A stretch of DNA of 64,000 nt from Candidatus Marithrix sp. (lineage in GTDB: Bacteria; Pseudomonadota; Gammaproteobacteria; Beggiatoales; Beggiatoaceae), in the NCBI GenBank assembly GCA_016744775.1, contig JADGDS010000006.1, positions 171,375 to 235,374 of the forward strand, given 5' to 3'. This document shows positions 27,499-36,627 of this stretch, in pieces (the stretch's first letter is position 1; each line of letters opens with the position of its first letter). The notes under the pieces are model-generated. The model did no database searches and had not been told where the DNA came from. It saw only the letters and a program-made list of their open reading frames with translations. The position numbers and the translations under genes are program-made.

Positions 27499-28704
27499 TT
27501 ATGGTTTGCTTAAGCCTTGTTCTTGCAAATATTCCAAAATATATTTAGCTACTAATTGGTTTGATAAGGGAGAATAATGTCCCTTAAATAATTCTCTTAT
27601 TCCATAAGTATTACCATATTTATCAAAGGCATCCATTATATCAATATAAGGATAATTTTTTTCCTTAAAATGCTGCAAAAGTGGAGTATATATTTTTGTT
27701 TTATTGTGACGATAACGAGCAATATCTGCTTCTGAGGGGAATAAAATAATTATCGGTAAGGATTTATGTTTGATCGCGCTTTTTCTAAATTCTTCAAAAA
27801 TTTTTACCGTTACTTGAAAGGCTTCTGATTCTTGGTTGTATTCATCATATTTTACAATATTATTTTTATTCATCAATTTGTAATTAAAGCCTTTAAGAAG
27901 GCGAATTGATGGTAAAAAATTAATTGACAGAGAATCAGCAAAATTTTGTTTAGATTGGGTTTGAAAATAATGATCATAAACACCTAATTTTGGTAAAACT
28001 AGTTCCGGTTGCGCTATAAGTTGCTTATATTGGGATAGTTTTTGTATAGGATTTTTTATTAAAACTAATTCGTCATTTTTTATGATAAAACGGGGTTTTG
28101 CTAGTGAAAGTCCATCTTGTGGCAGATAAAATGGGCGAAATACATTAACATTACGAAAAATATTTTCTGCCATAAAACCTATGAAAATAATATCTGATTT
28201 ATAATGTATTCCGTCTTGTTTGTAGCGTAAAAAAGCTTGATCTAATCCAAAAGCACCTACTCCAAAATTAATTACTTCTAAATTTGAATTGGCGCGATTT
28301 AATTGCTCTTGCCAAGTTTCTTCATTTTTTACATCGTCACAATGGGTGAACGAATCTCCAAAGGATGAAATACGAATTTTGTTTTTAGCTGGTAATAAGG
28401 AATACTCTTTATTGGCTCTGATTCCTTTTGAATTAGCCAAATATCGATCAGAAAAAACACCATTAGGTTTTATTGTCCATCCTAAACTAGAACTATAGAT
28501 AATGTAATTGGTTTTTCCACTTGTCAAATTATCTAAGCTCTGTTTTTGTTTTTCAGAAAGAGAAGTGCTTGATAGGCTACCTATTCCATAGGAATAGTCA
28601 GCCATTCTAGTTTCCTTAAAGAACAATAGTGTTAAAAAGGATGCCCCTTCAAGGAAAAGATAGGGGATTAAGAGTATTACAAGCCAAAAAATTGTCTTTT
28701 TCAT
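27499..28704 (-). CDS. membrane-anchored SGNH/GDSL hydrolase, copy A
   Basis: A 401-aa protein identical to the one at 34413-35618. An N-terminal membrane anchor (FWLVILLIPYLFLEGASFLT) leads to an SGNH hydrolase fold: block I is SSFGDSFTHCDD near residue 112 (nucleophile Ser), block II is NFGVGAFGLDQ near 146, block III is IGFMAEN near 176, and the C-terminal GHYSPLSNQLVAKYI near 376 supplies the catalytic His. Such enzymes add or remove acyl groups on glycans. Its placement opposite a glycosyltransferase fits modification of a surface polysaccharide or glycoprotein (inference). It begins 5 nt after the stop of the secreted-protein gene. Confidence 0.82.
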   Translation of the reverse strand: MKKTIFWLVILLIPYLFLEGASFLTLLFFKETRMADYSYGIGSLSSTSLSEKQKQSLDNLTSGKTNYIIYSSSLGWTIKPNGVFSDRYLANSKGIRANKEYSLLPAKNKIRISSFGDSFTHCDDVKNEETWQEQLNRANSNLEVINFGVGAFGLDQAFLRYKQDGIHYKSDIIFIGFMAENIFRNVNVFRPFYLPQDGLSLAKPRFIIKNDELVLIKNPIQKLSQYKQLIAQPELVLPKLGVYDHYFQTQSKQNFADSLSINFLPSIRLLKGFNYKLMNKNNIVKYDEYNQESEAFQVTVKIFEEFRKSAIKHKSLPIIILFPSEADIARYRHNKTKIYTPLLQHFKEKNYPYIDIMDAFDKYGNTYGIRELFKGHYSPLSNQLVAKYILEYLQEQGLSKP

Positions 28705-28709
28705 ATTTC

Positions 28710-29645
28710 TTAGTTAATCTGAATAAATTTTGGAGAATATGTTTGATCTTCTTTTCCATCGAAAATTATGAAATTTTCTTTTGTAGTAGTATTATTACCC
28801 CAACTTTCCAATATAAAACCAGATGTTGGCACTGCAATTAATATTACTTGTGTATTTTGTGGAAACTCTGCTGAACAATCTTCAAATAGATCTTTAGAAC
28901 ATAAAATATTTTTATCTTCATGATAAAAAGTATTTAAATTTTTATTATTATAATTAATAATTATTCCATTTGAAGGGGGATCTATTTTAAGATTTACATT
29001 CTCAGGCGGCGTTTCTGTTGATTTAAAATCATTATTAACCCAATTTTCAAACATTGGAATATCGGATATAGTATATATTAACAATACATCTTGAAGCTCA
29101 ATACCACTTCCATAATTATTATTTGTATTAACAAATGCAAAAAATACACAAGAATTAGTGTTTAAAAAAATTTTATTTCGTTTATGAACTACTGTTTGAT
29201 TTTGTTTATGAAGTACTGAGCTGGAACCTGTTAAAGTTAACCAATTATCAGATGGCTTTGTGATTAAAAAATCAGAATTATCAATTTCCATTGTAGGATC
29301 TTCTGGAATTTTACCATCACAATTCATTTCACCATAGTCTCTAAACATAACAGCTCGACTAGCTGCTAAGGATTCAGCATTAATACTAATTGTTAATTCC
29401 TCTACACCGGGTGGTATCAGAACCTTCAAGTATCCTGTATGCCCTTTTCTTAGTATCCAAGGAATTGGCAGATTAGGAGGAATTGCAGCCTTATAATATA
29501 AAAGACCTTTATTAACAGCATCCGATTTAAAAATTATTTTCTGTATTTGTTCATTAGGTGGTAAGTTATATGTACCGTTCCATGCTTGTGCATTATGTAA
29601 TACTAACAAGCTAAATATAATATATAGTAATTTATTATTATTCAT
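28710..29645 (-). CDS. secreted protein with InlB-like repeat, copy A
   Basis: A 311-aa exported protein identical to the one at 35624-36559. A signal peptide (LLYIIFSLLVLHNAQA) is cleaved near residue 21. The middle part (about 60-200) is shared with the larger paralogue at 38130-39320 (LIPPGVEELTISINAESLAA; AVMFRDYGEMNC). The end has a repeat resembling divergent InlB B-repeats (VPTSGFILESWGNNTTT). No catalytic motif is visible. It lies 5 nt upstream of the SGNH gene on the same strand and after a terminator. Confidence 0.72.
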   Translation of the reverse strand: MNNNKLLYIIFSLLVLHNAQAWNGTYNLPPNEQIQKIIFKSDAVNKGLLYYKAAIPPNLPIPWILRKGHTGYLKVLIPPGVEELTISINAESLAASRAVMFRDYGEMNCDGKIPEDPTMEIDNSDFLITKPSDNWLTLTGSSSVLHKQNQTVVHKRNKIFLNTNSCVFFAFVNTNNNYGSGIELQDVLLIYTISDIPMFENWVNNDFKSTETPPENVNLKIDPPSNGIIINYNNKNLNTFYHEDKNILCSKDLFEDCSAEFPQNTQVILIAVPTSGFILESWGNNTTTKENFIIFDGKEDQTYSPKFIQIN

Positions 29646-29661
29646 ATTTTATAGTTCTTAA

Positions 29662-29692
29662 AAAAATAGCCCACCAAAAGATGAGCTATTTT
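29662..29692 (-). terminator. rho-independent terminator (copy A)
   Basis: Read on the minus strand, AAATAGCTCA and TGGGCTATTT pair with a G-U wobble, followed by a run of T. It lies between the secreted surface-protein fragment and the 311-aa gene. The wobble pairs only in minus-strand RNA, so it acts on that strand. Equivalent hairpins are at 36576-36606, 38053-38087 and 39372-39408. Confidence 0.8.
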
Positions 29693-29713
29693 AATTAAAA
29701 TTAAATTCAGAAA

Positions 29714-30063
29714 TTATAAACCAGAATTTGGAAGGAATTCACTTTGACCAGCTCTAAGTGTCATAGTATTAACTATAGCAGGTACTCCTTTATAATGCTG
29801 CCCACAACCTCCAGCTGCTTTCAGTTCAAGAGAATACCATCCTGATCCAAATGACCAATCAGGTAGAAACCATTCTACTTCTGGTGTTATTGCAACAGCA
29901 GTGTTTGGACCACCAGATACTGCTATCTTAGCACCTATGACTTCATTTTCTTGATTATCATATTGATTAATTACATAACTCATACTTCCAGTTGGATTAA
30001 ATGGTGGTGTCCATTCTTGAGTACTACCGCTTCCGCATACATCATAACTATGGTGTTTATATT
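29714..30063 (-). pseudogene. 3' fragment of secreted surface-protein gene (copy A)
   Basis: This is the last 116 codons or so of the 441-aa gene intact at 36628-37953, same DNA and frame (ITPEVEWFLPDWSFGSGWYS, then MTLRAGQSEFLPNSGL). The match stops at 30063. The signal peptide, ribosome site and three quarters of the gene are missing. An internal ATG leaves an 89-codon frame, but nothing suggests it is expressed. Confidence 0.88.
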
Positions 30064-30603
30064 AATCTTTCTAATACAATAAACTCTTATTTACATATTC
30101 CAATTACTTCTAAAGAGATTACAATAAAAGAAATTAAAAATGATAGTGGTTGTAAAAAAGTTATTTTAAAATCTACATCTAAAAATATTTTTGCTTTCTC
30201 GCTTGATTATCAACTTCAAAATAAATGTAAAATGTTTCCATTTTTTAATCAATCATTAGGAAATATTACAAAAGTAAATGATGGAATTATTTTTTATAAA
30301 AATGGTAATGATATATTTGTTTTATTGATAGAATTTAAATCAAATAATTTAGGAGATTATAAAAAACAGCTACAAGCAGGTAAAAATTTTGTTTTATATT
30401 TAACGAATATGCTAAATTTAACTTTTAATAAAAATTATCAAATAGATCTGAATAATATCAGATGTATTGTTTTTAGTACTAGAAAAACTCAAAGAAAGAA
30501 AGGAACAAAAAGAGAAAATATTAAATATTCTAATATAAATGGTTTACTGATTTCAGAACAACAATGTAATGAAACTTTCTATATAGAAAAATTTCTTACC
30601 TAA
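30064..30603 (+). pseudogene. remnant of PD-(D/E)XK nuclease-like gene, 5' end lost
   Basis: About 180 codons of an otherwise single-copy protein begin exactly where the duplicated block ends. The open frame nominally starts at 30001, but its first 21 codons are antisense to the truncated surface-protein gene and so are not original. The remaining part includes GIIFYKNGND, then VLLIEFKSNN and QLQAGKNFVLYLTN. An Asp, then Glu-x-Lys, then Gln in this order resembles the PD-(D/E)XK nuclease core. The very AT-rich composition differs from its neighbours. Function and family are tentative. Confidence 0.55.
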
Positions 30604-30631
30604 TTCCATTTTTATTTACAAGCATCAGGAG

Positions 30632-30699
30632 TGACACCACCATCACAGCCACACCAGCCTTCTACTCTTGAAGGCACATATCGGCGTGAGGATGATTGA
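30632..30699 (+). pseudogene. copy of the fxsA 3' end
   Basis: 30632-30696 matches 23682-23746, the end of fxsA, with only a few differences. The reading frame is preserved (SQPHQPSTLEGTYRREDD) and ends in its own TGA. It lies just before the methyltransferase gene, whereas the complete fxsA lies before hipBA. It marks a second breakpoint of the duplication. Confidence 0.85.
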
Positions 30700-30705
30700 A
30701 AAATT

Positions 30706-31779
30706 ATGAAAAAATACCGTTGTCTTTATTGTTTAAAAGTAAGTCGTTTTAAGCCAAATCAAGATGTTTTAACCTGTCAAAATTGTGGTAAATCTTTTAG
30801 ATTACTAGAAAATGAGATTCCAGTATTCATAACTGATAAAGAAAACAAGGACAATTTTTATGGTGCTATGTTTGCTGAACAAGCAATGGAATATGATAGC
30901 AAATTTGATATTGATTCAGCTCATGGAGAATGGGTATTAAAGCGTCTGTTAGAATTAGAACCGAAAATAAGCACTTATGCTGGTAAAACCATTTTGGAAA
31001 TTGGTGCCGGCAGTGGTTTATTGACTCGCAGTTTGGCACCAAATCAATTATTTAAGTATCGTAAATTGTATGTGTCTGATATTTCAGCGGAAATGTTGTT
31101 GATCAATTGGCATCAACGAAGTCTAGTTGAACAACAAAACCAAGTAGAATATATGGTGATGAATGTGCTTAACATGCCTTTTGCCGATGCTTCTATTGAT
31201 ATGGTTATCGGGTTTGATATTTTACATCATGTATTCAATTACCCAATGGGATTAAAAGAAATAGCCAGAATACTTAAATCCAATGGAGTCTGCGTCTTGA
31301 AAGAGCCTTATCGAGAAGCTTATCTAATGTATAGTTTTTTAGCCAAAATACTATTACGCATGAATTTTCTCTCCTCAAATGAACAAAAAAAACTTCAAGA
31401 TTGGCAACATTACTTTTTTACTCTCATTAATCATGAGGATAAAGGTAATCATCACGAATTAGCTAATTATGATGACAAATACTTTTTTACTAAAGAATTA
31501 TTAACTCAACATGCCTTAAGTTCTGGGTTTAGTAAACTGTCAGAATGTAATGTTTTAGAAAGAAAAAGATCACCAGATTTACCTCAAGAAAACTTATATA
31601 AAGATATGATAGTTTGCTTTTTTAAAGAACTCGGATTAAGTGAAAAAAGTTTAGAAGTAGTAACAGAACTTGGTAATGATCTTGATGCTACTGTCGGTGA
31701 ACAGTTTTTAAGAGACTATCCCGTTAATACCTTATTCTTACTTTGGAAATCTAAACCAGCACTTTATCGCTTTTTCTAG
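30706..31779 (+). CDS. SAM-dependent methyltransferase with N-terminal zinc ribbon
   Basis: A 357-aa cytoplasmic protein. The N-terminus has a zinc-ribbon/Trm112-like segment with two cysteine pairs (CLYC and CQNC, residues 5-28). A class I methyltransferase domain follows: motif I is ILEIGAGSGLLTR near 92-104, motif II is LYVSDISAEML near 120, motif IV is IGFDILHHVF near 165-174. It belongs to the broad Methyltransf_11 group. It lies 25 nt before the three-domain glycosyltransferase, so a glycan or lipid-linked sugar is a likely substrate, but this is inference. Its start follows the fxsA-tail remnant directly and has only a weak ribosome site. Confidence 0.85.
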   Translation: MKKYRCLYCLKVSRFKPNQDVLTCQNCGKSFRLLENEIPVFITDKENKDNFYGAMFAEQAMEYDSKFDIDSAHGEWVLKRLLELEPKISTYAGKTILEIGAGSGLLTRSLAPNQLFKYRKLYVSDISAEMLLINWHQRSLVEQQNQVEYMVMNVLNMPFADASIDMVIGFDILHHVFNYPMGLKEIARILKSNGVCVLKEPYREAYLMYSFLAKILLRMNFLSSNEQKKLQDWQHYFFTLINHEDKGNHHELANYDDKYFFTKELLTQHALSSGFSKLSECNVLERKRSPDLPQENLYKDMIVCFFKELGLSEKSLEVVTELGNDLDATVGEQFLRDYPVNTLFLLWKSKPALYRFF

Positions 31780-31804
31780 TCATCTACACTAGGATATAAT
31801 ATTT

Positions 31805-34372
31805 ATGTCAACATTGGTACAACAGCACAGCCCATTAATTTCTGTTATATTCCGCATTCAAAATAAACCTCATTTATTAGCTAAAGCCTTACAGAGTATT
31901 GCAACGCAAACTGAGCCAGCCGTTGAAGTTGTGGTGGTTAATGACGGTGGTGATGATCTTGCCGCTGTGATTACAGAATTTGAATCATTGATCAGTGGTG
32001 ACGTACAATTAATCGTACATGAACAAATATTTGGACGTTCTGCTGCTATTAATAGTGGTTTAAAAGTAGCGCGTGGTATTTGGATTTCATTTTTTGATGA
32101 AGATGCTTTAGAATCTGAAGGTTTGGCGCGTTTAGCTAAGTTTATTGATTGTGTTGATTGCGATAAAGATATTATTTATGGGCAAGTACAACGCGCTAGT
32201 CTTAATTCTAATGTAGAATTAGAACTTAAAACCACACAAGCCCAATTAGCTGAATCACATGCTCGAAATCAACGCTGGATTGAAAATATATATGAAGTAA
32301 TGAAGCCGACTTTGTTACAACTGGCATTTGGGCTAAAGCATGAGCTAATTAATTTATCTAGTTATGGATTTACTGTGCCGTTACGATTGTTTTCGGCACT
32401 ATCTAGTGAAGTCTATGATGTAGTTTCATCTTTTGACAATTTAGAATTTCCTATTCCAGTTACTCAAGGAAAAATCCTAGAATGGTCATTTACTTGGGAA
32501 GGTGCCCTAGCAGGAGAGACACTGTTATTGAAGGTAGGTACTTATTGTCGAGTCAATCATTGTCATCTTAACTTATCAATCATGCCTGATGATGAAGAAG
32601 ATAATGAGTTAATAGAATCTCAAGTGTATGGACAATTTCTTAAAGATAATACTTATGCTGTTTTCCCATTAAGTAAACCTTTAAAACCGGGATCTTATAG
32701 ATGTAGGTTGACATCACCAGATACTGATAATAGTGATAATTTGCTGGCAATTTGGTTGAGTATTAATGAGACAAAGGTAAGTAATTGTTTAACGCTTCCA
32801 GATTCCAGTCACTATCAAAAATGGTATGAACTTAATCGTTGTAATCAAGATCAACTTGAAACGCAACGAAGTGAATCAAAGCTATGGGAAAATAGTCCTC
32901 TTATTTCAGTTGTTATTTCTACTTTAAATAATGAATTATTTTTAAGCTTGCATGAACAAAGTTACAGCAACTGGGAATGTGTTATTGTTGAGGATCAAGC
33001 CAATTTGGATATTGCCAGACAATGGTGCGAACAAGATACACGGTTTCATTTGGTGCAGAACTTTGCCGCTGAAGGTGAGTATCTATGTTTTATCGATCCT
33101 AATGTTCGTTTAGAACCACAAGCATTGTTTGAAATAGCTAAGATAATTATAAAGGAACAGCCGGCTGTTATTTATTCTGATGAAATGCTGGTTGATGAAA
33201 ATAACGAAATTATTCGTTGTGAATTTAGAGAAGATTTTAATTATCATTTCCTTCTTAGCCATCTCTATATTAATCATTTGACTGTATTCAGTAGTGAAAT
33301 AATTTCTAAAGTTGGCGGTTTTGCAACAGATTTACAATTACGAGTAGCGGCAATAACACAAGACTTTTATCATATTCCTAAAGTACTTTACCGATGGCGC
33401 ACTACAGAACAAAGTAATTCATTGGCAGCTATTAATCAACATTTACAAATAATTGGTTTGAATGAAACTGAGGCTTGGGCTGAGGAAGGATTGGCTGCTA
33501 ATTTCTTTAGAGTACGTAGAAAAATAATGCCTACTAAAGTTTCTATTATTATTCCAACTAAGGATAGAGTTGATTTATTAAGAACTTGTATTGATTCTTT
33601 CAAAAAAATAACTCATATTCCTGAAGGAATAGAATTAGAATTTGTGATAGTAGATAATGGTTCTACTTGTCAAAATACTTTAAATTATTTAAATCAATTA
33701 GAACAACAAGGTGTCTTAGTAGTTAAACTACCGGGGGAATTCAATTATTCATTATTAAATAATGAAGCAGTCGCAAAAGCTAGTGGCTCAATGTTGTTAT
33801 TTATGAATAATGATATTGAAATAGTAGAATCAGGATGGCTTGAAGCGATGTTGGAATTGATGGCATGGAATGATGTAGGAGTTGTAGGAAGTAAATTAAT
33901 ATATCCTAATATCAATATGATTCAACATGCTAGTGTTATTACTGGTTTTCATGATATAGCTGGGCATGATCATCAATATTATCCAGAATATGATGAATTC
34001 AATAACTTAAATGCTGGGCATAATAATGCTTTATTAGTTATTCGTGAATGTATGGCGGTTACAGCGGCATGTATGTTAGTACGTCGTTCCGTTTTTGAAA
34101 AAGTTAATGGATTTGATGAACAACTAGTTGTTGGATTTGGAGATACTGATTTATGTTTAAAAATTCGTGAACAAGGCTACCGTTGTTTATTTACCCCTTA
34201 TGCACGTCTGATACATCATGAGTCTGCAACTCGTATGCGTCAACAAGGTGATCCACATCCGGTTGATAGTGCCTTATTTAGGCAAAAATGGGAAAAATTA
34301 TTGAAACAGAAAAATCCTTTTTATAATAGTAATTTAAACAAGCATGGGAAAATGTTTCAACCACAGTTTTAA
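31805..34372 (+). CDS. three-domain family 2 glycosyltransferase, copy B (complete)
   Basis: An 855-aa cytoplasmic glycosyltransferase. Domain 1 (about residues 10-135) is GT2 with ISVIFRIQNKPHLLAKALQS and a DxD-like FFDEDA. A short coiled segment (about 138-170) joins an accessory domain. Domain 2 (about 363-520) starts SPLISVVISTLNNELF and carries FIDPNVRLEPQAL, a weaker DxD. Domain 3 (about 575-830) has VSIIIPTKDRVDLLRTC, FMNNDIEIVESGWLE and GFGDTDLCLKIREQGYRC. Similar multi-GT proteins build O-antigen or decorate surface proteins. From residue 140 on it repeats copy A. It is the parental form because it alone has the full N-terminus and a gene-to-gene context with the methyltransferase. 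Confidence 0.88.
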   Translation: MSTLVQQHSPLISVIFRIQNKPHLLAKALQSIATQTEPAVEVVVVNDGGDDLAAVITEFESLISGDVQLIVHEQIFGRSAAINSGLKVARGIWISFFDEDALESEGLARLAKFIDCVDCDKDIIYGQVQRASLNSNVELELKTTQAQLAESHARNQRWIENIYEVMKPTLLQLAFGLKHELINLSSYGFTVPLRLFSALSSEVYDVVSSFDNLEFPIPVTQGKILEWSFTWEGALAGETLLLKVGTYCRVNHCHLNLSIMPDDEEDNELIESQVYGQFLKDNTYAVFPLSKPLKPGSYRCRLTSPDTDNSDNLLAIWLSINETKVSNCLTLPDSSHYQKWYELNRCNQDQLETQRSESKLWENSPLISVVISTLNNELFLSLHEQSYSNWECVIVEDQANLDIARQWCEQDTRFHLVQNFAAEGEYLCFIDPNVRLEPQALFEIAKIIIKEQPAVIYSDEMLVDENNEIIRCEFREDFNYHFLLSHLYINHLTVFSSEIISKVGGFATDLQLRVAAITQDFYHIPKVLYRWRTTEQSNSLAAINQHLQIIGLNETEAWAEEGLAANFFRVRRKIMPTKVSIIIPTKDRVDLLRTCIDSFKKITHIPEGIELEFVIVDNGSTCQNTLNYLNQLEQQGVLVVKLPGEFNYSLLNNEAVAKASGSMLLFMNNDIEIVESGWLEAMLELMAWNDVGVVGSKLIYPNINMIQHASVITGFHDIAGHDHQYYPEYDEFNNLNAGHNNALLVIRECMAVTAACMLVRRSVFEKVNGFDEQLVVGFGDTDLCLKIREQGYRCLFTPYARLIHHESATRMRQQGDPHPVDSALFRQKWEKLLKQKNPFYNSNLNKHGKMFQPQF

Positions 34373-34377
34373 ATTTC

Positions 34378-34407
34378 CTCGTTACCACGCTGGAGCGTGG
34401 GAACGAG
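34378..34407. terminator. bidirectional hairpin between glycosyltransferase B and SGNH hydrolase B
   Basis: Same hairpin as at 27464-27493 (CTCGTTACCACGCT, loop, AGCGTGGGAACGAG), between convergent genes. Confidence 0.65.
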
Positions 34408-34412
34408 AAATA

Positions 34413-35618
34413 TTATGGTTTGCTTAAGCCTTGTTCTTGCAAATATTCCAAAATATATTTAGCTACTAATTGGTTTGATAAGGGAGAATAATGTCCCTTA
34501 AATAATTCTCTTATTCCATAAGTATTACCATATTTATCAAAGGCATCCATTATATCAATATAAGGATAATTTTTTTCCTTAAAATGCTGCAAAAGTGGAG
34601 TATATATTTTTGTTTTATTGTGACGATAACGAGCAATATCTGCTTCTGAGGGGAATAAAATAATTATCGGTAAGGATTTATGTTTGATCGCGCTTTTTCT
34701 AAATTCTTCAAAAATTTTTACCGTTACTTGAAAGGCTTCTGATTCTTGGTTGTATTCATCATATTTTACAATATTATTTTTATTCATCAATTTGTAATTA
34801 AAGCCTTTAAGAAGGCGAATTGATGGTAAAAAATTAATTGACAGAGAATCAGCAAAATTTTGTTTAGATTGGGTTTGAAAATAATGATCATAAACACCTA
34901 ATTTTGGTAAAACTAGTTCCGGTTGCGCTATAAGTTGCTTATATTGGGATAGTTTTTGTATAGGATTTTTTATTAAAACTAATTCGTCATTTTTTATGAT
35001 AAAACGGGGTTTTGCTAGTGAAAGTCCATCTTGTGGCAGATAAAATGGGCGAAATACATTAACATTACGAAAAATATTTTCTGCCATAAAACCTATGAAA
35101 ATAATATCTGATTTATAATGTATTCCGTCTTGTTTGTAGCGTAAAAAAGCTTGATCTAATCCAAAAGCACCTACTCCAAAATTAATTACTTCTAAATTTG
35201 AATTGGCGCGATTTAATTGCTCTTGCCAAGTTTCTTCATTTTTTACATCGTCACAATGGGTGAACGAATCTCCAAAGGATGAAATACGAATTTTGTTTTT
35301 AGCTGGTAATAAGGAATACTCTTTATTGGCTCTGATTCCTTTTGAATTAGCCAAATATCGATCAGAAAAAACACCATTAGGTTTTATTGTCCATCCTAAA
35401 CTAGAACTATAGATAATGTAATTGGTTTTTCCACTTGTCAAATTATCTAAGCTCTGTTTTTGTTTTTCAGAAAGAGAAGTGCTTGATAGGCTACCTATTC
35501 CATAGGAATAGTCAGCCATTCTAGTTTCCTTAAAGAACAATAGTGTTAAAAAGGATGCCCCTTCAAGGAAAAGATAGGGGATTAAGAGTATTACAAGCCA
35601 AAAAATTGTCTTTTTCAT
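34413..35618 (-). CDS. membrane-anchored SGNH/GDSL hydrolase, copy B
   Basis: A 401-aa protein identical in every residue to the one at 27499-28704: N-terminal anchor, GDSFT nucleophile block, FGVGAFG, FMAEN and C-terminal His block. Being in the complete copy of the duplicated unit, it is likely the original. Two identical copies would double dosage if both are transcribed. It lies 5 nt downstream of the 311-aa secreted-protein gene. Confidence 0.82.
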   Translation of the reverse strand: MKKTIFWLVILLIPYLFLEGASFLTLLFFKETRMADYSYGIGSLSSTSLSEKQKQSLDNLTSGKTNYIIYSSSLGWTIKPNGVFSDRYLANSKGIRANKEYSLLPAKNKIRISSFGDSFTHCDDVKNEETWQEQLNRANSNLEVINFGVGAFGLDQAFLRYKQDGIHYKSDIIFIGFMAENIFRNVNVFRPFYLPQDGLSLAKPRFIIKNDELVLIKNPIQKLSQYKQLIAQPELVLPKLGVYDHYFQTQSKQNFADSLSINFLPSIRLLKGFNYKLMNKNNIVKYDEYNQESEAFQVTVKIFEEFRKSAIKHKSLPIIILFPSEADIARYRHNKTKIYTPLLQHFKEKNYPYIDIMDAFDKYGNTYGIRELFKGHYSPLSNQLVAKYILEYLQEQGLSKP

Positions 35619-35623
35619 ATTTC

Positions 35624-36559
35624 TTAGTTAATCTGAATAAATTTTGGAGAATATGTTTGATCTTCTTTTCCATCGAAAATTATGAAATTTTCTTTTGTAG
35701 TAGTATTATTACCCCAACTTTCCAATATAAAACCAGATGTTGGCACTGCAATTAATATTACTTGTGTATTTTGTGGAAACTCTGCTGAACAATCTTCAAA
35801 TAGATCTTTAGAACATAAAATATTTTTATCTTCATGATAAAAAGTATTTAAATTTTTATTATTATAATTAATAATTATTCCATTTGAAGGGGGATCTATT
35901 TTAAGATTTACATTCTCAGGCGGCGTTTCTGTTGATTTAAAATCATTATTAACCCAATTTTCAAACATTGGAATATCGGATATAGTATATATTAACAATA
36001 CATCTTGAAGCTCAATACCACTTCCATAATTATTATTTGTATTAACAAATGCAAAAAATACACAAGAATTAGTGTTTAAAAAAATTTTATTTCGTTTATG
36101 AACTACTGTTTGATTTTGTTTATGAAGTACTGAGCTGGAACCTGTTAAAGTTAACCAATTATCAGATGGCTTTGTGATTAAAAAATCAGAATTATCAATT
36201 TCCATTGTAGGATCTTCTGGAATTTTACCATCACAATTCATTTCACCATAGTCTCTAAACATAACAGCTCGACTAGCTGCTAAGGATTCAGCATTAATAC
36301 TAATTGTTAATTCCTCTACACCGGGTGGTATCAGAACCTTCAAGTATCCTGTATGCCCTTTTCTTAGTATCCAAGGAATTGGCAGATTAGGAGGAATTGC
36401 AGCCTTATAATATAAAAGACCTTTATTAACAGCATCCGATTTAAAAATTATTTTCTGTATTTGTTCATTAGGTGGTAAGTTATATGTACCGTTCCATGCT
36501 TGTGCATTATGTAATACTAACAAGCTAAATATAATATATAGTAATTTATTATTATTCAT
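35624..36559 (-). CDS. secreted protein with InlB-like repeat, copy B
   Basis: A 311-aa exported protein identical to 28710-29645. It follows the 441-aa surface-protein gene on the minus strand and is separated from it by a terminator. The same two-gene order (surface protein of about 440 aa, then InlB-like protein) is not preserved by the second pair, where the 396-aa paralogue sits between the two surface-protein genes. A role as a partner of the surface proteins is inferred from this co-occurrence only. Confidence 0.72.
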   Translation of the reverse strand: MNNNKLLYIIFSLLVLHNAQAWNGTYNLPPNEQIQKIIFKSDAVNKGLLYYKAAIPPNLPIPWILRKGHTGYLKVLIPPGVEELTISINAESLAASRAVMFRDYGEMNCDGKIPEDPTMEIDNSDFLITKPSDNWLTLTGSSSVLHKQNQTVVHKRNKIFLNTNSCVFFAFVNTNNNYGSGIELQDVLLIYTISDIPMFENWVNNDFKSTETPPENVNLKIDPPSNGIIINYNNKNLNTFYHEDKNILCSKDLFEDCSAEFPQNTQVILIAVPTSGFILESWGNNTTTKENFIIFDGKEDQTYSPKFIQIN

Positions 36560-36575
36560 ATTTTATAGTTCTTAA

Positions 36576-36606
36576 AAAAATAGCCCACCAAAAGATGAGC
36601 TATTTT
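36576..36606 (-). terminator. rho-independent terminator after the 441-aa gene
   Basis: Same AAATAGCTCA / TGGGCTATTT hairpin with T-run as in copy A, 22 nt beyond the stop of the 441-aa gene on the minus strand. Confidence 0.8.
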
Positions 36607-36627
36607 AATTAAAATTAAATTCAGAAA

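Larger units (their letters stand above)
25308..30063. repeat. segmental duplication, copy A (pairs with 32222-36977)
   Basis: A constant offset of 6914 nt aligns this block with 32222-36977. The four contained genes, the terminators and the intergenic bases all correspond. From 25788 to 30063 (4276 nt) I saw no difference, and the encoded proteins are identical; the left 480 nt are diverged. Both ends cut through genes: the glycosyltransferase on the left and the secreted surface-protein gene on the right. Confidence 0.92.

Noticed and set aside
30001..30063. Start of the 200-codon ORF at 30001 as a genuine start
   Set aside because: These 21 codons are antisense to the surface-protein fragment and also exist, without the ORF, at 36915-36977. 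They are not part of the nuclease-like gene.
23682..30699. Insertion sequence or prophage as the cause of the rearrangement
   Set aside because: No transposase, integrase, terminal inverted repeats or target-site duplication was seen at the breakpoints 25308, 30063 or 30632.
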